From Aquatica leii (lineage: Eukaryota; Arthropoda; Insecta; Coleoptera; Lampyridae), in assembly GCA_035610365.1 (NCBI GenBank), contig CM069432.1:240836104-240900103 (forward strand): a stretch of DNA of 64,000 bases, given 5' to 3'. This document shows positions 1 through 10,672 of the stretch, piece after piece (position 1 is the first letter of the stretch; the number at the start of each line of letters is the position of its first letter). The translations under genes and the position numbers were made by a program. Below the pieces are notes generated by a model that had not been told where the DNA came from, did not search any database, and worked only from the letters and a program-made list of their open reading frames with translations.

Positions 1-1515
1 TAATCTTTTTTTTATCTCTTGCTACTACCGCTACATCGTCGGCATATGCTATTATTTGCATCATTTTTTGTATAATAGATCCTGTGATTTTGCATTCTTT
101 TATTATACCTTCCATTGCGTTGTTAAATAAGGTTGTGTATAATCCATTTTCTTGTCTAATCTCTCGTTTTATTGCTATTTTCTTTGTTTTTCCTTCATGT
201 GTTTGTACTATGGCTTTTGATTTTTCCATGGTTATTTTGATTAATTTTCTTAGCTAATTGGGAATACCTTTTTGCATCTTTTATTATCATTTTTGTCTTA
301 AGGGTATCGAAGGCTTGTTTAAAGTCTATATACATTATGTGTATTTCATTACCTTTTTCGTCTGTTTTTTCTATGATTCGTCTAAGTGTATGGATGGCCT
401 CTTAATTTTCCTGGACGAAATCCATTTTGATATTCACCAATAGTCTTTTCTATGTATTTTTTTTATAATTGTAGTTAGTATTTTGTACGTTGTGTTCAGT
501 AGTGTTATTTGCCTGTAGTTATCACAATTCATTAGAACTCCTTTTTTTGGGTATTGGTCTAATAATTCCTATTTTCCATTTTTGCGGTATTGTTTCCGTT
601 TCCCATGCTTTACTTATTATTTTGTATAACCTTTCTGTCAGTTCTTTTCCCTCATACTTTCACATTTCGTTACATATATTATCTGTTTCTGTCGCTTTTT
701 GATTTTTTAACTTATTTATAGTTTTTTCTATTTCTTGTTTTTGTGGTGCTTTTATCTCTATAGTGTCCTCTCTCAACTTCATCTTGTGATTCTTCTTGTT
801 TTTTTGTTTTTTCAAGTAAACAATTTTTCCAGATCTTTCTGTCTATATTTGCGGTTATGTTTTTTTTCTTTTTTTGCACCCTTAGCTGTTGGTATAGTTT
901 AGTATTGCTTTCGTAATCATTTCTTATTTCATCCATTATTTTGTTGATGTACTCACGTTTCTTTTCTGTTATTAATTTGGAACTTCTTTTCTTATTCTCT
1001 TGTAATTCTCGCAATGCTCTTGCTTGCTGGTTCGTATCTATTTTATTCTTGCTTCTTTCTCTCCAATTATTATCTTTTCGCATTCTTCATCAAACCATCT
1101 GTTTCTGTTTTTAACTCGTTTTGTCCCAATTATTGTATTCGATTCTTCCTCTGTACTTTCTTTTTGTTCTCTTTCTGTAGTAAGTTGTTTATCTCATTTT
1201 CGTATGTCCTCTTTTCTTATTATTTCTTTAGTTTTTCTATGTCCCATTTCTTTTTAACTTGTTGTTTATATTTTTCTGTAACCATTCTTAGTTTCATCTT
1301 TGTTATAACCAGGTTGTGATCGGTTTCTACGTTAGTTCCTCTGTATGATCTTACACCCTCAACCCTGTTCTCTCTTTTCCTTTTAATTAAAATATGGTCT
1401 ATTTGATTGCTTTTATTCTTTCCAGGTATATTCCATGTGATTTTATGTTCTTTTTTGTGTTCAAATTTTGCTATAAACTTAGAACTGTAAAATAAACCTG
1501 ACTGCAATTGCCTTA
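1..1515 (-). mobile_element. 5'-truncated non-LTR retrotransposon (LINE), endonuclease end plus RT
   Basis: Read on the minus strand this is the middle and RT part of a LINE ORF2, cut by the window start. The APE-type endonuclease C-terminus lies at about 1510-1270, with NQIDHILIKRK followed by ETDHNLVITK, the TDH carrying the expected catalytic Asp-His. A basic linker follows at about 1083-712. The reverse transcriptase ends at the window edge with REIRQENGLYTTLFN (motif B, about 170-125) and AYADDVAVVARD (motif C, about 55-15), so the catalytic YADD is intact. The reading frame changes several times, so it is a dead copy. The upstream endonuclease part is missing, as expected for 5' truncation during target-primed integration. 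The endonuclease most resembles the RTE-like group often annotated as craniofacial development protein 2-like in insects. The clade is an inference. Confidence 0.85.
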
Positions 1516-2095
1516 TCGCAAACAGTGTTTATTGAAATTTGCAATTACAATGATATATAAATTTATTTAGTTAGTTGTTTTTATTTATTAGTTAGGTGTT
1601 TAATTTTTGTAGTTTGTGGTATTGAGTTCACTAAATTAGTTATATAAATAATCGTGTCAATTAAATTTTACTCTTAGTATTTGTTTTTATTCCAACTTTT
1701 ATTTTAAGAATTAAAAAAAAAAGATGTTTTGAATAATTTCAGGGCAGAGTAAGTATGTAAAGTATTTGTTCTACATGATACGCCGTTGTAGGTATTTTAA
1801 TTTTGAAAGGGAAAATAAAAAATGCGTGCTTTATTTTCAAGAATTAACATAACTGCAAATTAATTCTCAATGAAATCAAAATTTGAAAAGATCAATATTA
1901 AAAATACAAATACAAATATACTTAAATTAATTATAAACACATACAAATTTTATAGTAATTAAATATTGTTCTTACTGTTTTATGCTTTATAACTACGGTA
2001 TTTTTGTCAAATTTCCTTTCAATAAATTTTATTTCGGTCAATTGAAGAGATGCCTCGAATAACGTATACGATAAAAGTAAATTTTACGGCAGACG
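1516..2095. other. AT-rich stretch without recognisable gene
   Basis: No open frame with recognisable motifs on either strand. Low-complexity A/T runs only. Confidence 0.6.
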
Positions 2096-2545
2096 ATAAT
2101 ATTTAATTTTTCTCTGATTAACACATCGATATCACTATTTTTTAATGGTGTGGCGTCCAAAGTATTTTATATAACAAATTTTAGGTGCACTTGTTAGGTA
2201 CATGTCTAGTACTTTATTATTCATTTCTGTAGGCAAGTTGTATAAAAGTCTTCTATTTCCTCATCTATGTACTTTGCCATATCTATCAGATTATTATTTA
2301 AATTTTAATTGGAATAACGTCTCAATATAGTGGACGCAGCTTTGATAGCTCATCAATAGTCAGAATTGGTAGAAGAGAACCTGTTGCAAGTTGACTCATA
2401 GAACAGCAACTTGTGTATTGTTTTTTGCAAACGGTCTATCTTCTTTTGAAGATTTGTAGGCTGCCTTGGTCCTTCTATGACGCAACTCACTATTTGGTTT
2501 ATATTTTAGCAGTTTGTTTCTTAATATTTACATTTACTAGCTGCA
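2096..2545 (-). pseudogene. Possible degenerate coding relic of unknown family
   Basis: The minus strand shows discontinuous protein-like pieces: a basic stretch ELRHRRTKAAYKSSKED, then VNLQQVL followed after a stop by a Tyr-containing segment, then LYNLPTEMNN. These vaguely resemble a repetitive, uncharacterised arthropod protein I associate with transposons, but stops interrupt every piece and no catalytic motif is visible. It could also be chance. Nothing recognisable lies between here and 3.6 kb. Confidence 0.2.
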
Positions 2546-3594
2546 CATAAAACAGATCACATTTCGCACGTATATTTCTTCTAGGAACTTGAAATCTAAG
2601 CTTAAACTCAGAGTAAACAATTTTTCGTTATGAATGCGAGACCTTTTGACTTTGATATTTTTGATTAAATAATTCGTGTGACTTGTGTATATTTAGAATC
2701 AACTAATAGATGCTGTCGAATTAATAATTTTACAACATTTAGAATTTTATGAGAGCGATTGAAATGTTTCTCTCTCATATCATTTGTACAACAATGGGTT
2801 GTTTCCATTTTTGCTGAATCATTTGACTGTTACAAAAAATATGGCACAATGTCTTCAAATACACAGAAATTTTGTCGGTAGCGTTTTTACATAGTATGTA
2901 TTTAAACGTTCAATAAAATGTTTTCTATTACTACTCTACGATTAATATTGCATAAAACGATACATTCACGCATAAAATACTCAGTTTTATTGAAATTACA
3001 AAGCGTATATTCTAGTAAATCACGCTTTTTATTTTATATTTGAAGACTGCATCTTATAGAAAAACATGTTAGCAATAAATAACGCATAAAATCTTATTCG
3101 ATTTGAATACCGTTGGTTGTCTTTTACTACACTAATGTGTAACTGCGCAGTATTTACATTTACAGCGTGTATATCATTTTACATACAACAAATTTTAGCT
3201 ACATCTCAATATTCAGAAATTGTCGGTTACAACGTTATTTAAGGCACCTCATCAATTATTGTTTTGGTAAATTGATATCTCGGTGAAATGTTTTTCGGTA
3301 TATTGTTTCCGGTATTTGAATTTATAACATTTTAAAAACGTTTTTTTTCCTTTAATTTTAACAAATTTTCAGAGACTTAAATGTATTTTTATTTTAAGCT
3401 TATAATGAAGTTATTATAAAACGCAATTCAGTATCGAAGCAGACTATTTTAAAACGCAATATTTTGTTTTTTACGGTTGTTAACATTGAACAACATAACC
3501 TAAACAATTACAACTGCTAAAATGACAAATTTTATTTTAGAAAGTTTTGTTGTTGACTTCATGTGTATTTGAATCAGTAAATCTTGTTTATGAC
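2546..3594. other. AT-rich stretch without recognisable gene
   Basis: No coding signal, RNA gene or clear repeat seen. The sequence is AT-rich, with short A/T runs. Confidence 0.6.
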
Positions 3595-4510
3595 GTAATT
3601 TATGATCATCATACACAGAAACGTTCTGTTATTGAATCTTTAGTTCATCGAGCTTTTTCTAACCTGAGCCAAACGGAGAATCTAGACTCGGAACTCTGTG
3701 ATATTACTAGAACCTTGGTAAAGAATGGTTATATGAAACAAGATATTCAAACAGTTATTAATCGTCATCTGCATTCATGTGCTCGATTATCTAAGGACAT
3801 TTAATTTCGAATCTAATCCGAAATTGGTATTTTTACTCTACATTCACAAGGTTACAGATAAATTATGGAAACTCCTTTGAATAACGGTATTAAACCCGTA
3901 TTTAACTCGGCAGAAAAAATCTAGATTCTTTTTTCCCAAGGACAAATTTCCTACACTTTCATTTCAAGGTGTATACCAACTTTCTTGTTTAAGTAGCTTA
4001 GTCTACATTGGTGAAACTGGTCGTCTGTCATTACACGCATTTTCGAACATGATCGTTGTATAATGAAGAAGCACATTTCTAAGTCTCGCAATATAAATTT
4101 TGATAACGTTTCGGTGATTACAAAATCTTTATTCTTCTCTAATAGGAAAATCCGAGAAAGCATAGAAATCATCAAACACCCAAATAACTTTAATGGTGAT
4201 CATGGTTTCAAAAACACGCCTTTTTCCGACCGTAACCCAATCGGAGTCGAGCTTAACCAGCTGTGACCATACTTCTTTATATACGGAGAGTACTTCTTCT
4301 TAAGCCACTTCTATGGAGTTTAGAATTTGGCATGGTTCACAAATTGATTACCTAACTGTAGTGGTTTTTTGTTAGATTGTGGTTTGCTTTTACAAATTTA
4401 TCGTTTTCTTTTTTACCTTTTTAGAGTTTAGAATCTGGCTTGGTTCACAAGTTGATTAATTAACATTTGAAAGTTAGATTTTTGTTGCTTGTTTGAGTTC
4501 TTCGACTTCA
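3595..4510 (+). mobile_element. Penelope-like retroelement fragment (RT C-terminus, GIY-YIG endonuclease, 3' UTR)
   Basis: The first open part contains KRSVIESLVHRAF and TRTLVKNGYMKQDI, the thumb-side region after the RT core of Penelope-like elements (PLEs). Two frame changes later come FLLYIHKVTDKLW (about 3830) and GVY...LVYIGETGR (about 3968-4023). These are the GVY and YIG halves of the GIY-YIG endonuclease that PLEs use to nick target DNA. The last coding part (about 4063-4262) has NFDNVSVITK and RESIEIIKHPNNFN, matching the PLE C-terminus. The 3' UTR (about 4270-4510) contains a partial internal duplication: the block with gagtttagaatctggcttgg appears twice. The same 3' UTR recurs at about 24.97-25.13 kb and 46.93-47.03 kb. 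The element is 5' truncated and carries frameshifts. Confidence 0.85.
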
Positions 4511-5316
4511 GTTACAACAGTTCGATATTTTTTAATCAGTTAATCAAACATTCATCAATGATTACTAATATATAAATACTACTCTTTTTTTTATTTCTCA
4601 AACATTTTATCAGTTTTACTTTTAATGTCCGCAATATTATTTTTGAATCAGTGTTGCTTCTTTTATAGCGGTGAACCAATGCTTCTAATTCTGATTTTGT
4701 AATTATACTATTTGATGCCAGTTTTAAGAAATAAATAGTTATTGCCGAAATAGTAACTTTGTCCTTAAAGAAACTAAAACTTTTTTCCCTTTTTCGCAAG
4801 GGGTATGATAATTTTTTTTTGTTTTTTCTTTTAAATGTATTACAACGTTGACGGTGTTCCTGTTCTAGGGTTAAAATATAAAAACCAATATTATATTTAT
4901 AAATGTATAACAGTGAAAGAAGTGAGTAGACTTTTCAATTAATTATACTTGTTGATAAAACGTTTTCAAGGAGATAATGAATTCTTGTTTCTGCTTCGAT
5001 GTATGAAACGCTTGTAAACATTATTTCTACCAAATTTTGTTGATGACTATGTGAACACATCGAAAAAATGTTTTTTATGCAGTTAAAACAACAATAACTA
5101 TAGTAATTAGTAGACATTTCAAGAAGAGTTTCTACAGATACTATTCAAATACTTGCATTAAAATATTGTAAAAAAATAGATTGAGAACATTAAATTAAAA
5201 AAGTTATATTTTTGAATTTATTGTACAATATACAGTGAGCTCGTAAAGTTTGGCATAATTTAATTATTTCCTAAATAATAAAGTTTGAGAAAATTTTTTC
5301 GAACGCGTCAAGTTTG

Positions 5317-5317
<1 letters not shown>
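4511..5317. other. Gene-free; possible mariner-type terminus near 5230
   Basis: Mostly A/T-rich with no coding signal. At about 5231, tacagtgagctcgtaaag resembles the outer end of some Tc1/mariner terminal repeats preceded by TA. I do not find a matching inverted partner, so this stays a weak suggestion. Confidence 0.3.

Positions 5318-5344
<27 letters not shown>
5318..5344. repeat. (AAT)n microsatellite, 3' tail of the minus-strand LINE
   Basis: About nine AAT units lie immediately beyond the 3' UTR of the LINE at 5.3-8.1 kb. Read on the LINE's own strand this is an (ATT)n tail, as many CR1/L2/RTE-type LINEs have instead of poly(A). Confidence 0.85.
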
Positions 5345-5348
<4 letters not shown>

Positions 5349-5439
5349 TATTTATGCATTACAAACCTTGACATTTGTTTACATAAGTCATTTATCACAG
5401 TTTTACACATTTACCTATATGTATCTAACTAATAACTAA

Positions 5440-7968
5440 TTAAATTTGTATATATAAGTCGTCTATGCTATAAAACGCATTTTTGATTAGTACTTTTTTT
5501 ATTTCTTTTTTAAAATTTGTAACTGAAAGATTTTTAAGTGCTTCAGGCAAATGGTTAAACAACTTTGGCCCTAAGTAATTAAAGCCACATTGGTTTGATA
5601 ATAGCCTATAGTAAGGTATTCGTAAGTTAGAAGCATCTCTGGTGTTGTAATGGTGAATACTTTCATTTTTAACAAATTGTTTAATATTTGTTTTAACATA
5701 GACCAGACATGAATATATGTATAAACAAGGAAAGGTTAATAAGCCTAACTTTAGAAACACAGGTTTAACATCAGACTGATATTTCATTTTCATAATAATG
5801 CGAATTATTTTTCTCTGAAGTCCAAATATTCTACATGAATTTGGTGCATGACCCCAACCTATCAATCCATAACAGACACGAGATAGAAAAAGCGAGTGAT
5901 ACACAGTTAAAACAATGTTTAGTGGTAGTACATTTACTAGGTTACGTATGACAAACATAGTTTGTGTTAGTTTATTCGAAAGTTCATCAATATATTTGTT
6001 CCACTGTAATTTTGGATCTAGATGAAGACCCAAGTACTTTACTGAGCTTCGGTTATTGAAGTCGTTTAGAGATTTATGACTAAAAATCATACTAACAGTT
6101 TTTGATTCGTTCAGTTGTAATTTATTATTTCTTAACCAATGTAGTACCTGTGACTGTACTTCTGCTAATTTGAATTTTAGTTCACTTAAATTAGAATGTG
6201 ACATAAGTAGAGCTGTGTCATCGGCAAAAAGTACTACTTCAGTATTTTTTATATAATATGCCAAGTCGTTAATGTATATTAAAAATAACGTAGGCCCTAA
6301 AACAGAACCTTGAGGTACTCCAATGTTTATAGTCTCAACGGTTGAAGCAATCTCGTTTAGAAATGTATATTGTTTTCTATCTTTAAGGTAACTACTGATT
6401 AGCTTACAACTATTGTGATCAAAGTTATGCAATTGCAATTTTTGTATAGGAAATTTATGAGATATGCAGTCAAATGCTTTTTGAAGATCACAAAACAGTG
6501 TTCCTACGTATTTATCCTTTTCTTTCCCGTCTATTATTAAATTTAATAATTCAATTACTGCATCGTTAGTCGATTTACCTGCCCTAAAACCAAACTGTCT
6601 ATAATAAAACAAGTTGTTATTTTCTAAATATCGATTAATCTGCAACTTTAATACGGTCTCAAAAATTTTTGAAATTATAGGAACAAGTGATATTGGCCTA
6701 AAATTATTTGGTTTTACGGTCCCTCCTTTATGTACAGGAATTACTTTTGCAATCTTAAGCACGTCAGGGAAGATCCCTTCACGTAAGCTTAAGTTGATTA
6801 GTTTTGTTAATGGAATTAAAATCAAATTTACAATTTGTTTTATTATAAAAGTTGACATGCCAAAATGGTCTAAGGTTTTTTTAGTTTTTAGATTGTGTAT
6901 TATATTTCTAACGTCGTTGAAGCTAATAGAAGTAAATGTAAAAAACTTATAATTTGTATTTCGTATAACAGATGTATTTTGATTAGTTAAGTTTTTATAT
7001 TGACTCGGGATATTTAAAGGAACATTTATAAAATGATTGTTTAGATCATTTGGATCTATTTGGAAATACTTTGAAGATTTTTTATTAATTGTTCTATTTG
7101 AATTTATGATGTCCCACGATGCTTTGTGTTTATTACTAGAGTTTGTTATCTGTCGGCTATAATATTCCTTTTTAGCTTTGATCAAATTCTTTTTATAACT
7201 ACTTCTTAAATTATTATATTGAGTTTTTAAGGTCGCATCTTTTGATTGTTCGTATAATGCTTTTAGTAAATGTAAGTTTTCGCGTGTTCTAATTAATTCT
7301 ACATTAAACCAACCATTTTTGCATAGTTTTGTTTTTAAATCTACTAGCGGGAACGCAAATTCGATATGGTTTTTAATAATAGTCATAAACTTATAAAATT
7401 TTTCATTAATGTTTATATGTTTTTCAGTCACAAACCTCCAATCAACAGATTCTAAATTACGATAAAAACTTAGCGTATTCAGTGGATTATAGATCCGAGC
7501 TTTTCTTTTTTCATTTTGTTTTGTTTTAGAACTAGAAATTATTATTATCTCTACAGCGCTATGATCTGATAAGTTTGGGTCAAAGACATTAGTCTGATAA
7601 TTTTCATCAAAATTTACTAATATGTTATCAATGCAGTTTTTTAGTCTTGTTTTGTCTTTAATTGTTAATTTAAAAGAATATGAATTTATTAAATCTACGA
7701 ACTTTGTATATTTATTACAACTTACGTCAAAAAAATTTATATTAAAATCTCCGTTTATAATAATTTTTTCTTTATAGTTGTCAACGTATTTTAATACTTT
7801 ATTGAATATCTTTAGGAAATAGTCAAAATTTCCTAGTGGCGAACGATATACTGTTATGATTAATATTTTAGGATAACTTAGTGTAGCTGCTGAAAGTTCA
7901 CAATGGAATTCAACAGATAATTTAGTTATTTTGTCATAAGCAATTAGATTTAGATTATTTTTACACAT
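5440..7968 (-). CDS. LINE ORF2: APE endonuclease (partial) plus reverse transcriptase, 842 aa open
   Basis: The protein copies element RNA at a nicked target site. N-terminal residues 1-150 are the endonuclease C-terminal half, with IINGDFNINFF (GDFN motif, about residues 94-104) and LSDHSAVEII (SDH catalytic motif). The RT core covers about residues 400-640: VIPVHKGG and NNFRPISLVPIISKIFE, motif A LFCDLQKAFDCI, motif B GVPQGSVLGPTLFLIYINDL, motif C VVLFADDTALL with the FADD intact. A tail typical of Jockey/CR1 proteins (SLFLSRVCYGLIGWGHAP) follows. The frame stays open through all RT motifs. The listed start is only the first Met of the open frame; the true ORF began upstream in sequence lost by truncation and one frameshift. 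Confidence 0.9.
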   Translation of the reverse strand: MCKNNLNLIAYDKITKLSVEFHCELSAATLSYPKILIITVYRSPLGNFDYFLKIFNKVLKYVDNYKEKIIINGDFNINFFDVSCNKYTKFVDLINSYSFKLTIKDKTRLKNCIDNILVNFDENYQTNVFDPNLSDHSAVEIIIISSSKTKQNEKRKARIYNPLNTLSFYRNLESVDWRFVTEKHININEKFYKFMTIIKNHIEFAFPLVDLKTKLCKNGWFNVELIRTRENLHLLKALYEQSKDATLKTQYNNLRSSYKKNLIKAKKEYYSRQITNSSNKHKASWDIINSNRTINKKSSKYFQIDPNDLNNHFINVPLNIPSQYKNLTNQNTSVIRNTNYKFFTFTSISFNDVRNIIHNLKTKKTLDHFGMSTFIIKQIVNLILIPLTKLINLSLREGIFPDVLKIAKVIPVHKGGTVKPNNFRPISLVPIISKIFETVLKLQINRYLENNNLFYYRQFGFRAGKSTNDAVIELLNLIIDGKEKDKYVGTLFCDLQKAFDCISHKFPIQKLQLHNFDHNSCKLISSYLKDRKQYTFLNEIASTVETINIGVPQGSVLGPTLFLIYINDLAYYIKNTEVVLFADDTALLMSHSNLSELKFKLAEVQSQVLHWLRNNKLQLNESKTVSMIFSHKSLNDFNNRSSVKYLGLHLDPKLQWNKYIDELSNKLTQTMFVIRNLVNVLPLNIVLTVYHSLFLSRVCYGLIGWGHAPNSCRIFGLQRKIIRIIMKMKYQSDVKPVFLKLGLLTFPCLYIYSCLVYVKTNIKQFVKNESIHHYNTRDASNLRIPYYRLLSNQCGFNYLGPKLFNHLPEALKNLSVTNFKKEIKKVLIKNAFYSIDDLYIQI

Positions 7969-8070
7969 AATTAGTACTGCTGAGGTCTACAATAATTTGC
8001 TACAACTTTGTAATTGTCAATGATAAAATTACTAATTTCATTTGTATCCAAAAAATGTTCGGATAAACAA

Positions 8071-8499
8071 ATGTATGTTTAAACGTCACTTTTTTCGCCA
8101 TTGAGATTTTTGTGTTTTATTTCCGAGCTATGACGTCTCGACATTTTTTAAATTGGCAATTCATATTTTATTTTCGATAGTGTTCATTTTTCTGAGTACG
8201 GAAATGTCAATGCAGTGTGATCTTGAACAGCAAAGTTTTCGAGATATTCAATTCGAAAAATGCAAGTAATGCGATTAAACCAATTATTAAGGAAGCATTG
8301 GAAAAAACAAACGATTTTGACAGCTGTTAGAATTTTGCACTGGTTCCTCGAAAGTTTATGCTGTATTTTAGCGATTAATATTTTCTTAATATTATTTTAA
8401 ATTCTGAACTATTTAAAAATTGTCCGCCGCTTATGTGAAAAGGAAAAAATAGAAATTTAGATGATGATCGGTTTCGGAGAGTTAGCACACGAGTTAAAG
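8071..8499. other. Non-coding, probably 5' flank of the mariner-like relic
   Basis: No coding motifs. It lies between the LINE 5' end and the first mariner transposase residues, so it may be mariner 5' UTR. I cannot identify a terminal inverted repeat. Confidence 0.35.
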
Positions 8500-9345
8500 T
8501 TTGCCGTTTATTTAATTACAAATATCCTAACAGAGAACCAATTAAAAAGTCCACCTTTAGCGTGTTTGGAAATGGGCAATGTAAAAAATCGCCTTAAAAT
8601 AAGTTGTCCAATAGTATAGGAAGTGTTAAATTAAACGTTCTACTTGAGTTTAAAAAAAAATCTCCAGTTCCGTGTTAAAATATTTAAAGGAAAAACGGCA
8701 CCCCTATAAAAAGCTTTTGGTCCAAGAACTAAACAAAAATAATCTTGACCGCAAGTTAAAGTTTTGCAAAACCATGTTTCAACGCCTGAATGAGGACGAA
8801 GAATTGTTAAGGAATATTGTGTTTTCCGACCACTTTATATCTTGACGGCGTAGTAAATCGACAAAACCGTAATTATCAGTCTCCTGAAAATCAACACTAA
8901 AAAATGAAAGCTTATAGTCAGTTTCCACAAAAAGTTGAGTTTTAAAGAAACGAATTAGTCCATGCAATCAAATAAAACACGATATGGTACCAATATGATG
9001 ATGCGCCACCCCATTTTGCGAGAATAGTTGGCGAATATGATTATAAGCGACTTTCGGCTTCTTGAGAGTCTCAAGAAGAGACTAGGACCAAGCCTAAGTC
9101 TGGGTGTTTTACTACGACGCGGTCTAAGCCGAAAGTCGCTTATAATCATAAACATAACAACCGCGAAAGCTTAAGATTTTATATTAGTTTGCGAATATAT
9201 GTGCCAAGTATTTGCTAAGCAATGGATTGGCCGTAGGAGATCTATTCAATGACTTTCTAAATCTTCTGATCTGATCTCCCTCTAATACATCTTATGGAGG
9301 TATTTAAAAAGCATGGTCTGACTCAATAGACCAAATACCGTATGC
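8500..9345 (+). pseudogene. Tc1/mariner-like transposase relic, interrupted by a 152-bp insertion
   Basis: Cut-and-paste transposase in many frames. N-terminal HTH part: FNYKYPNREPIKKSTFSVF (about 8510-8565). Then KYLKEKRHPYKKLLVQELNK (about 8675-8735). Catalytic-domain pieces are LLRNIVFSD (first Asp, about 8806-8832), DGVVNRQNRNYQSPEN (about 8845-8890), DDAPPHFARIVGEY (second Asp region, about 8998-9038) and CQVFAKQWIGRRRSIQ (about 9206-9253). In this family the second Asp sits in a QDGAPPH context; here the word reads DDAPPH with a stop before it. Multiple stops and frame changes make it inactive. An insertion derived from a Penelope-like element sits between the GEY and CQVF segments. Confidence 0.8.
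9039..9190 (+). mobile_element. Short PLE-derived insertion with 8-bp target duplication
   Basis: Flanked by gcgaatat at 9031-9038 and again at 9191-9198, which is an 8-bp target-site duplication within the mariner relic. The ends carry a 22-bp inverted repeat: gattataagcgactttcgg at the left and its complement near 9118-9149. The rest matches the right half of the hairpin at 19.3-19.7 kb, including the tail ataacaaccgcgaaagctta. It looks like a copy that has lost most of its left arm. Confidence 0.8.
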
Positions 9346-10025
9346 ATATTTTAATATTCAAGCAGTGTATGTTCTATGCCAAACTCATGAAATTTAAGTT
9401 GGTATCAATAGTGCTAACAACAAAAGGCTGTCAGCAAAAAATAACAAAAACAGTTTGTGTTATTAACTCAATTTTAGGTGCATTTAAAACTAAAATATTA
9501 GTTCTGGTTATACGGTGTCGTCTCAGAAAACTATGGCAAACTCCAAAATCGGCATTTTTTTTATTTCATTGATTCTAGAGTAAGTCCAATGATCAAACTA
9601 CAATTATTAAGAATAGAAAAATGTAATCAGCTAGGTAAAATAAATTGTTTATTAAATAGTTCATAGTTTTCAACGAGCAAAAATACTTTCGTAAGTGACA
9701 GCGTGAATATCGCAAGCGCGACTCTGCTTCACTGAGTTGTTATAATTAGTGTAATAAAGGCAAACTAATTTAAAATTTGTGTAAATACCAGTGTATAAAG
9801 TTAATGTAATTATCGGTAAGAAAATTTAATTTAATTACGTATATATGTAAATCGGGAATCAAGATATTAATAAAATTACGTAATTTACACGTTACGAGTA
9901 CGAGGTCATAGATAACGAGACAATCCAATTGTTGAAATTTCGAAGTAAAATTCGTATTTATATCAATACAATAATAAAACAGTAATATAAATAAATAGTT
10001 ATTAATAGCGCATTAAATAATACTA
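9346..10025. other. Non-coding; right part may be 5' UTR of the following LINE
   Basis: No coding motifs. The part from about 9690 is less AT-rich and leads directly into the LINE ORF1 at 10,026, so it is probably its 5' UTR. The boundary is not defined. Confidence 0.35.
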
Positions 10026-10672
10026 ATGAATGGTAACAGTGATAGAAGGCATAGAACAAATAACGTAGGACAACTAGAACAATATTTCAAAAGGAAAAGA
10101 GAGGATAAGACTAAAGAACAAGAAATATTTATAAAAAGTAAGAAAACGCAAGGATCGCCAACAGCAGAGAGAACGTATCACACAAATACTAACATAAAAA
10201 TAAAACAAAAAGAAGAAGATATACTGTTACAAATGGATGTCACTCTAACCAAGATAGAAGAATTAAAAAACGAATTGAAACAAGAAATAAATAAAAATCA
10301 TAAAGAAACGAGAGAAGAATTTAGACTATTAAAGGAAGAGTGAGAAGAAAAGGCAAATATATGGAAAGAAGAAAAAACACACCTGGAAAACAGAATCACT
10401 AAACTAGAAGAAAATTTAGAGAGACAAGATAAAAAAACGAAAAAGTTTTCACAGTAGGAAAAGATAAAAAAAAACAAGCAGTAATTGTAAAAATGCATAA
10501 TTGGGAAGCAAAGAAAGAAATTATGCAACAAAAGAAAAGATTATATGGAACGAAAGTATACATTGAAAATGATTTAACGTTAAAAGAGAGGGCAACGCAA
10601 ATAAAGTTAAAAGAAATGGCTGATAAGTTAAAAGAAGAAGGCAAAAGGGTAAAAATAGGATATAAAAAATAA
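10026..10672 (+). pseudogene. LINE ORF1 (coiled-coil RNA-binding protein), frameshifted
   Basis: The first open frame (105 aa from ATG 10,026) is highly charged and heptad-like: KIEELKNELKQEINKNHKE. After a stop (TGA at about 10,341) the coiled coil continues with THLENRITKLEENLERQD. A further frame change leads to QAVIVKMHNWEAKKEIMQQK and GTKVYIENDLTLKERATQIK, ending near 10,672. The order of coiled coil followed by an RRM/CTD-like 'I.V.....K..I' region matches ORF1 proteins of L1-like and related LINEs, which package element RNA. It sits directly upstream of endonuclease/RT sequence of the same element. At least one stop and one frame change break it. Confidence 0.75.

Larger units (their letters stand above)
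5318..8070 (-). mobile_element. CR1/Jockey-like LINE, 5' truncated, nearly intact ORF2
   Basis: The unit runs from the 5'-truncated endonuclease (start about 8070) through the RT and a short 3' UTR to the (ATT)n tail. The 3' UTR is about 120 bp. A single frame change at about 7985 separates the first endonuclease residues (ICLSEHFLDTNEISNF, about 8065-8015) from the long ORF. I see no convincing target-site duplication. It is the best-preserved autonomous-type element in the window and probably one of the younger insertions. Confidence 0.88.

Noticed and set aside
5229..5317. Possible mariner left terminus (tacagtgagctcgtaaag)
   Set aside because: No matching inverted end was found near the mariner relic at 8.5-9.3 kb, so it cannot be tied to an element.
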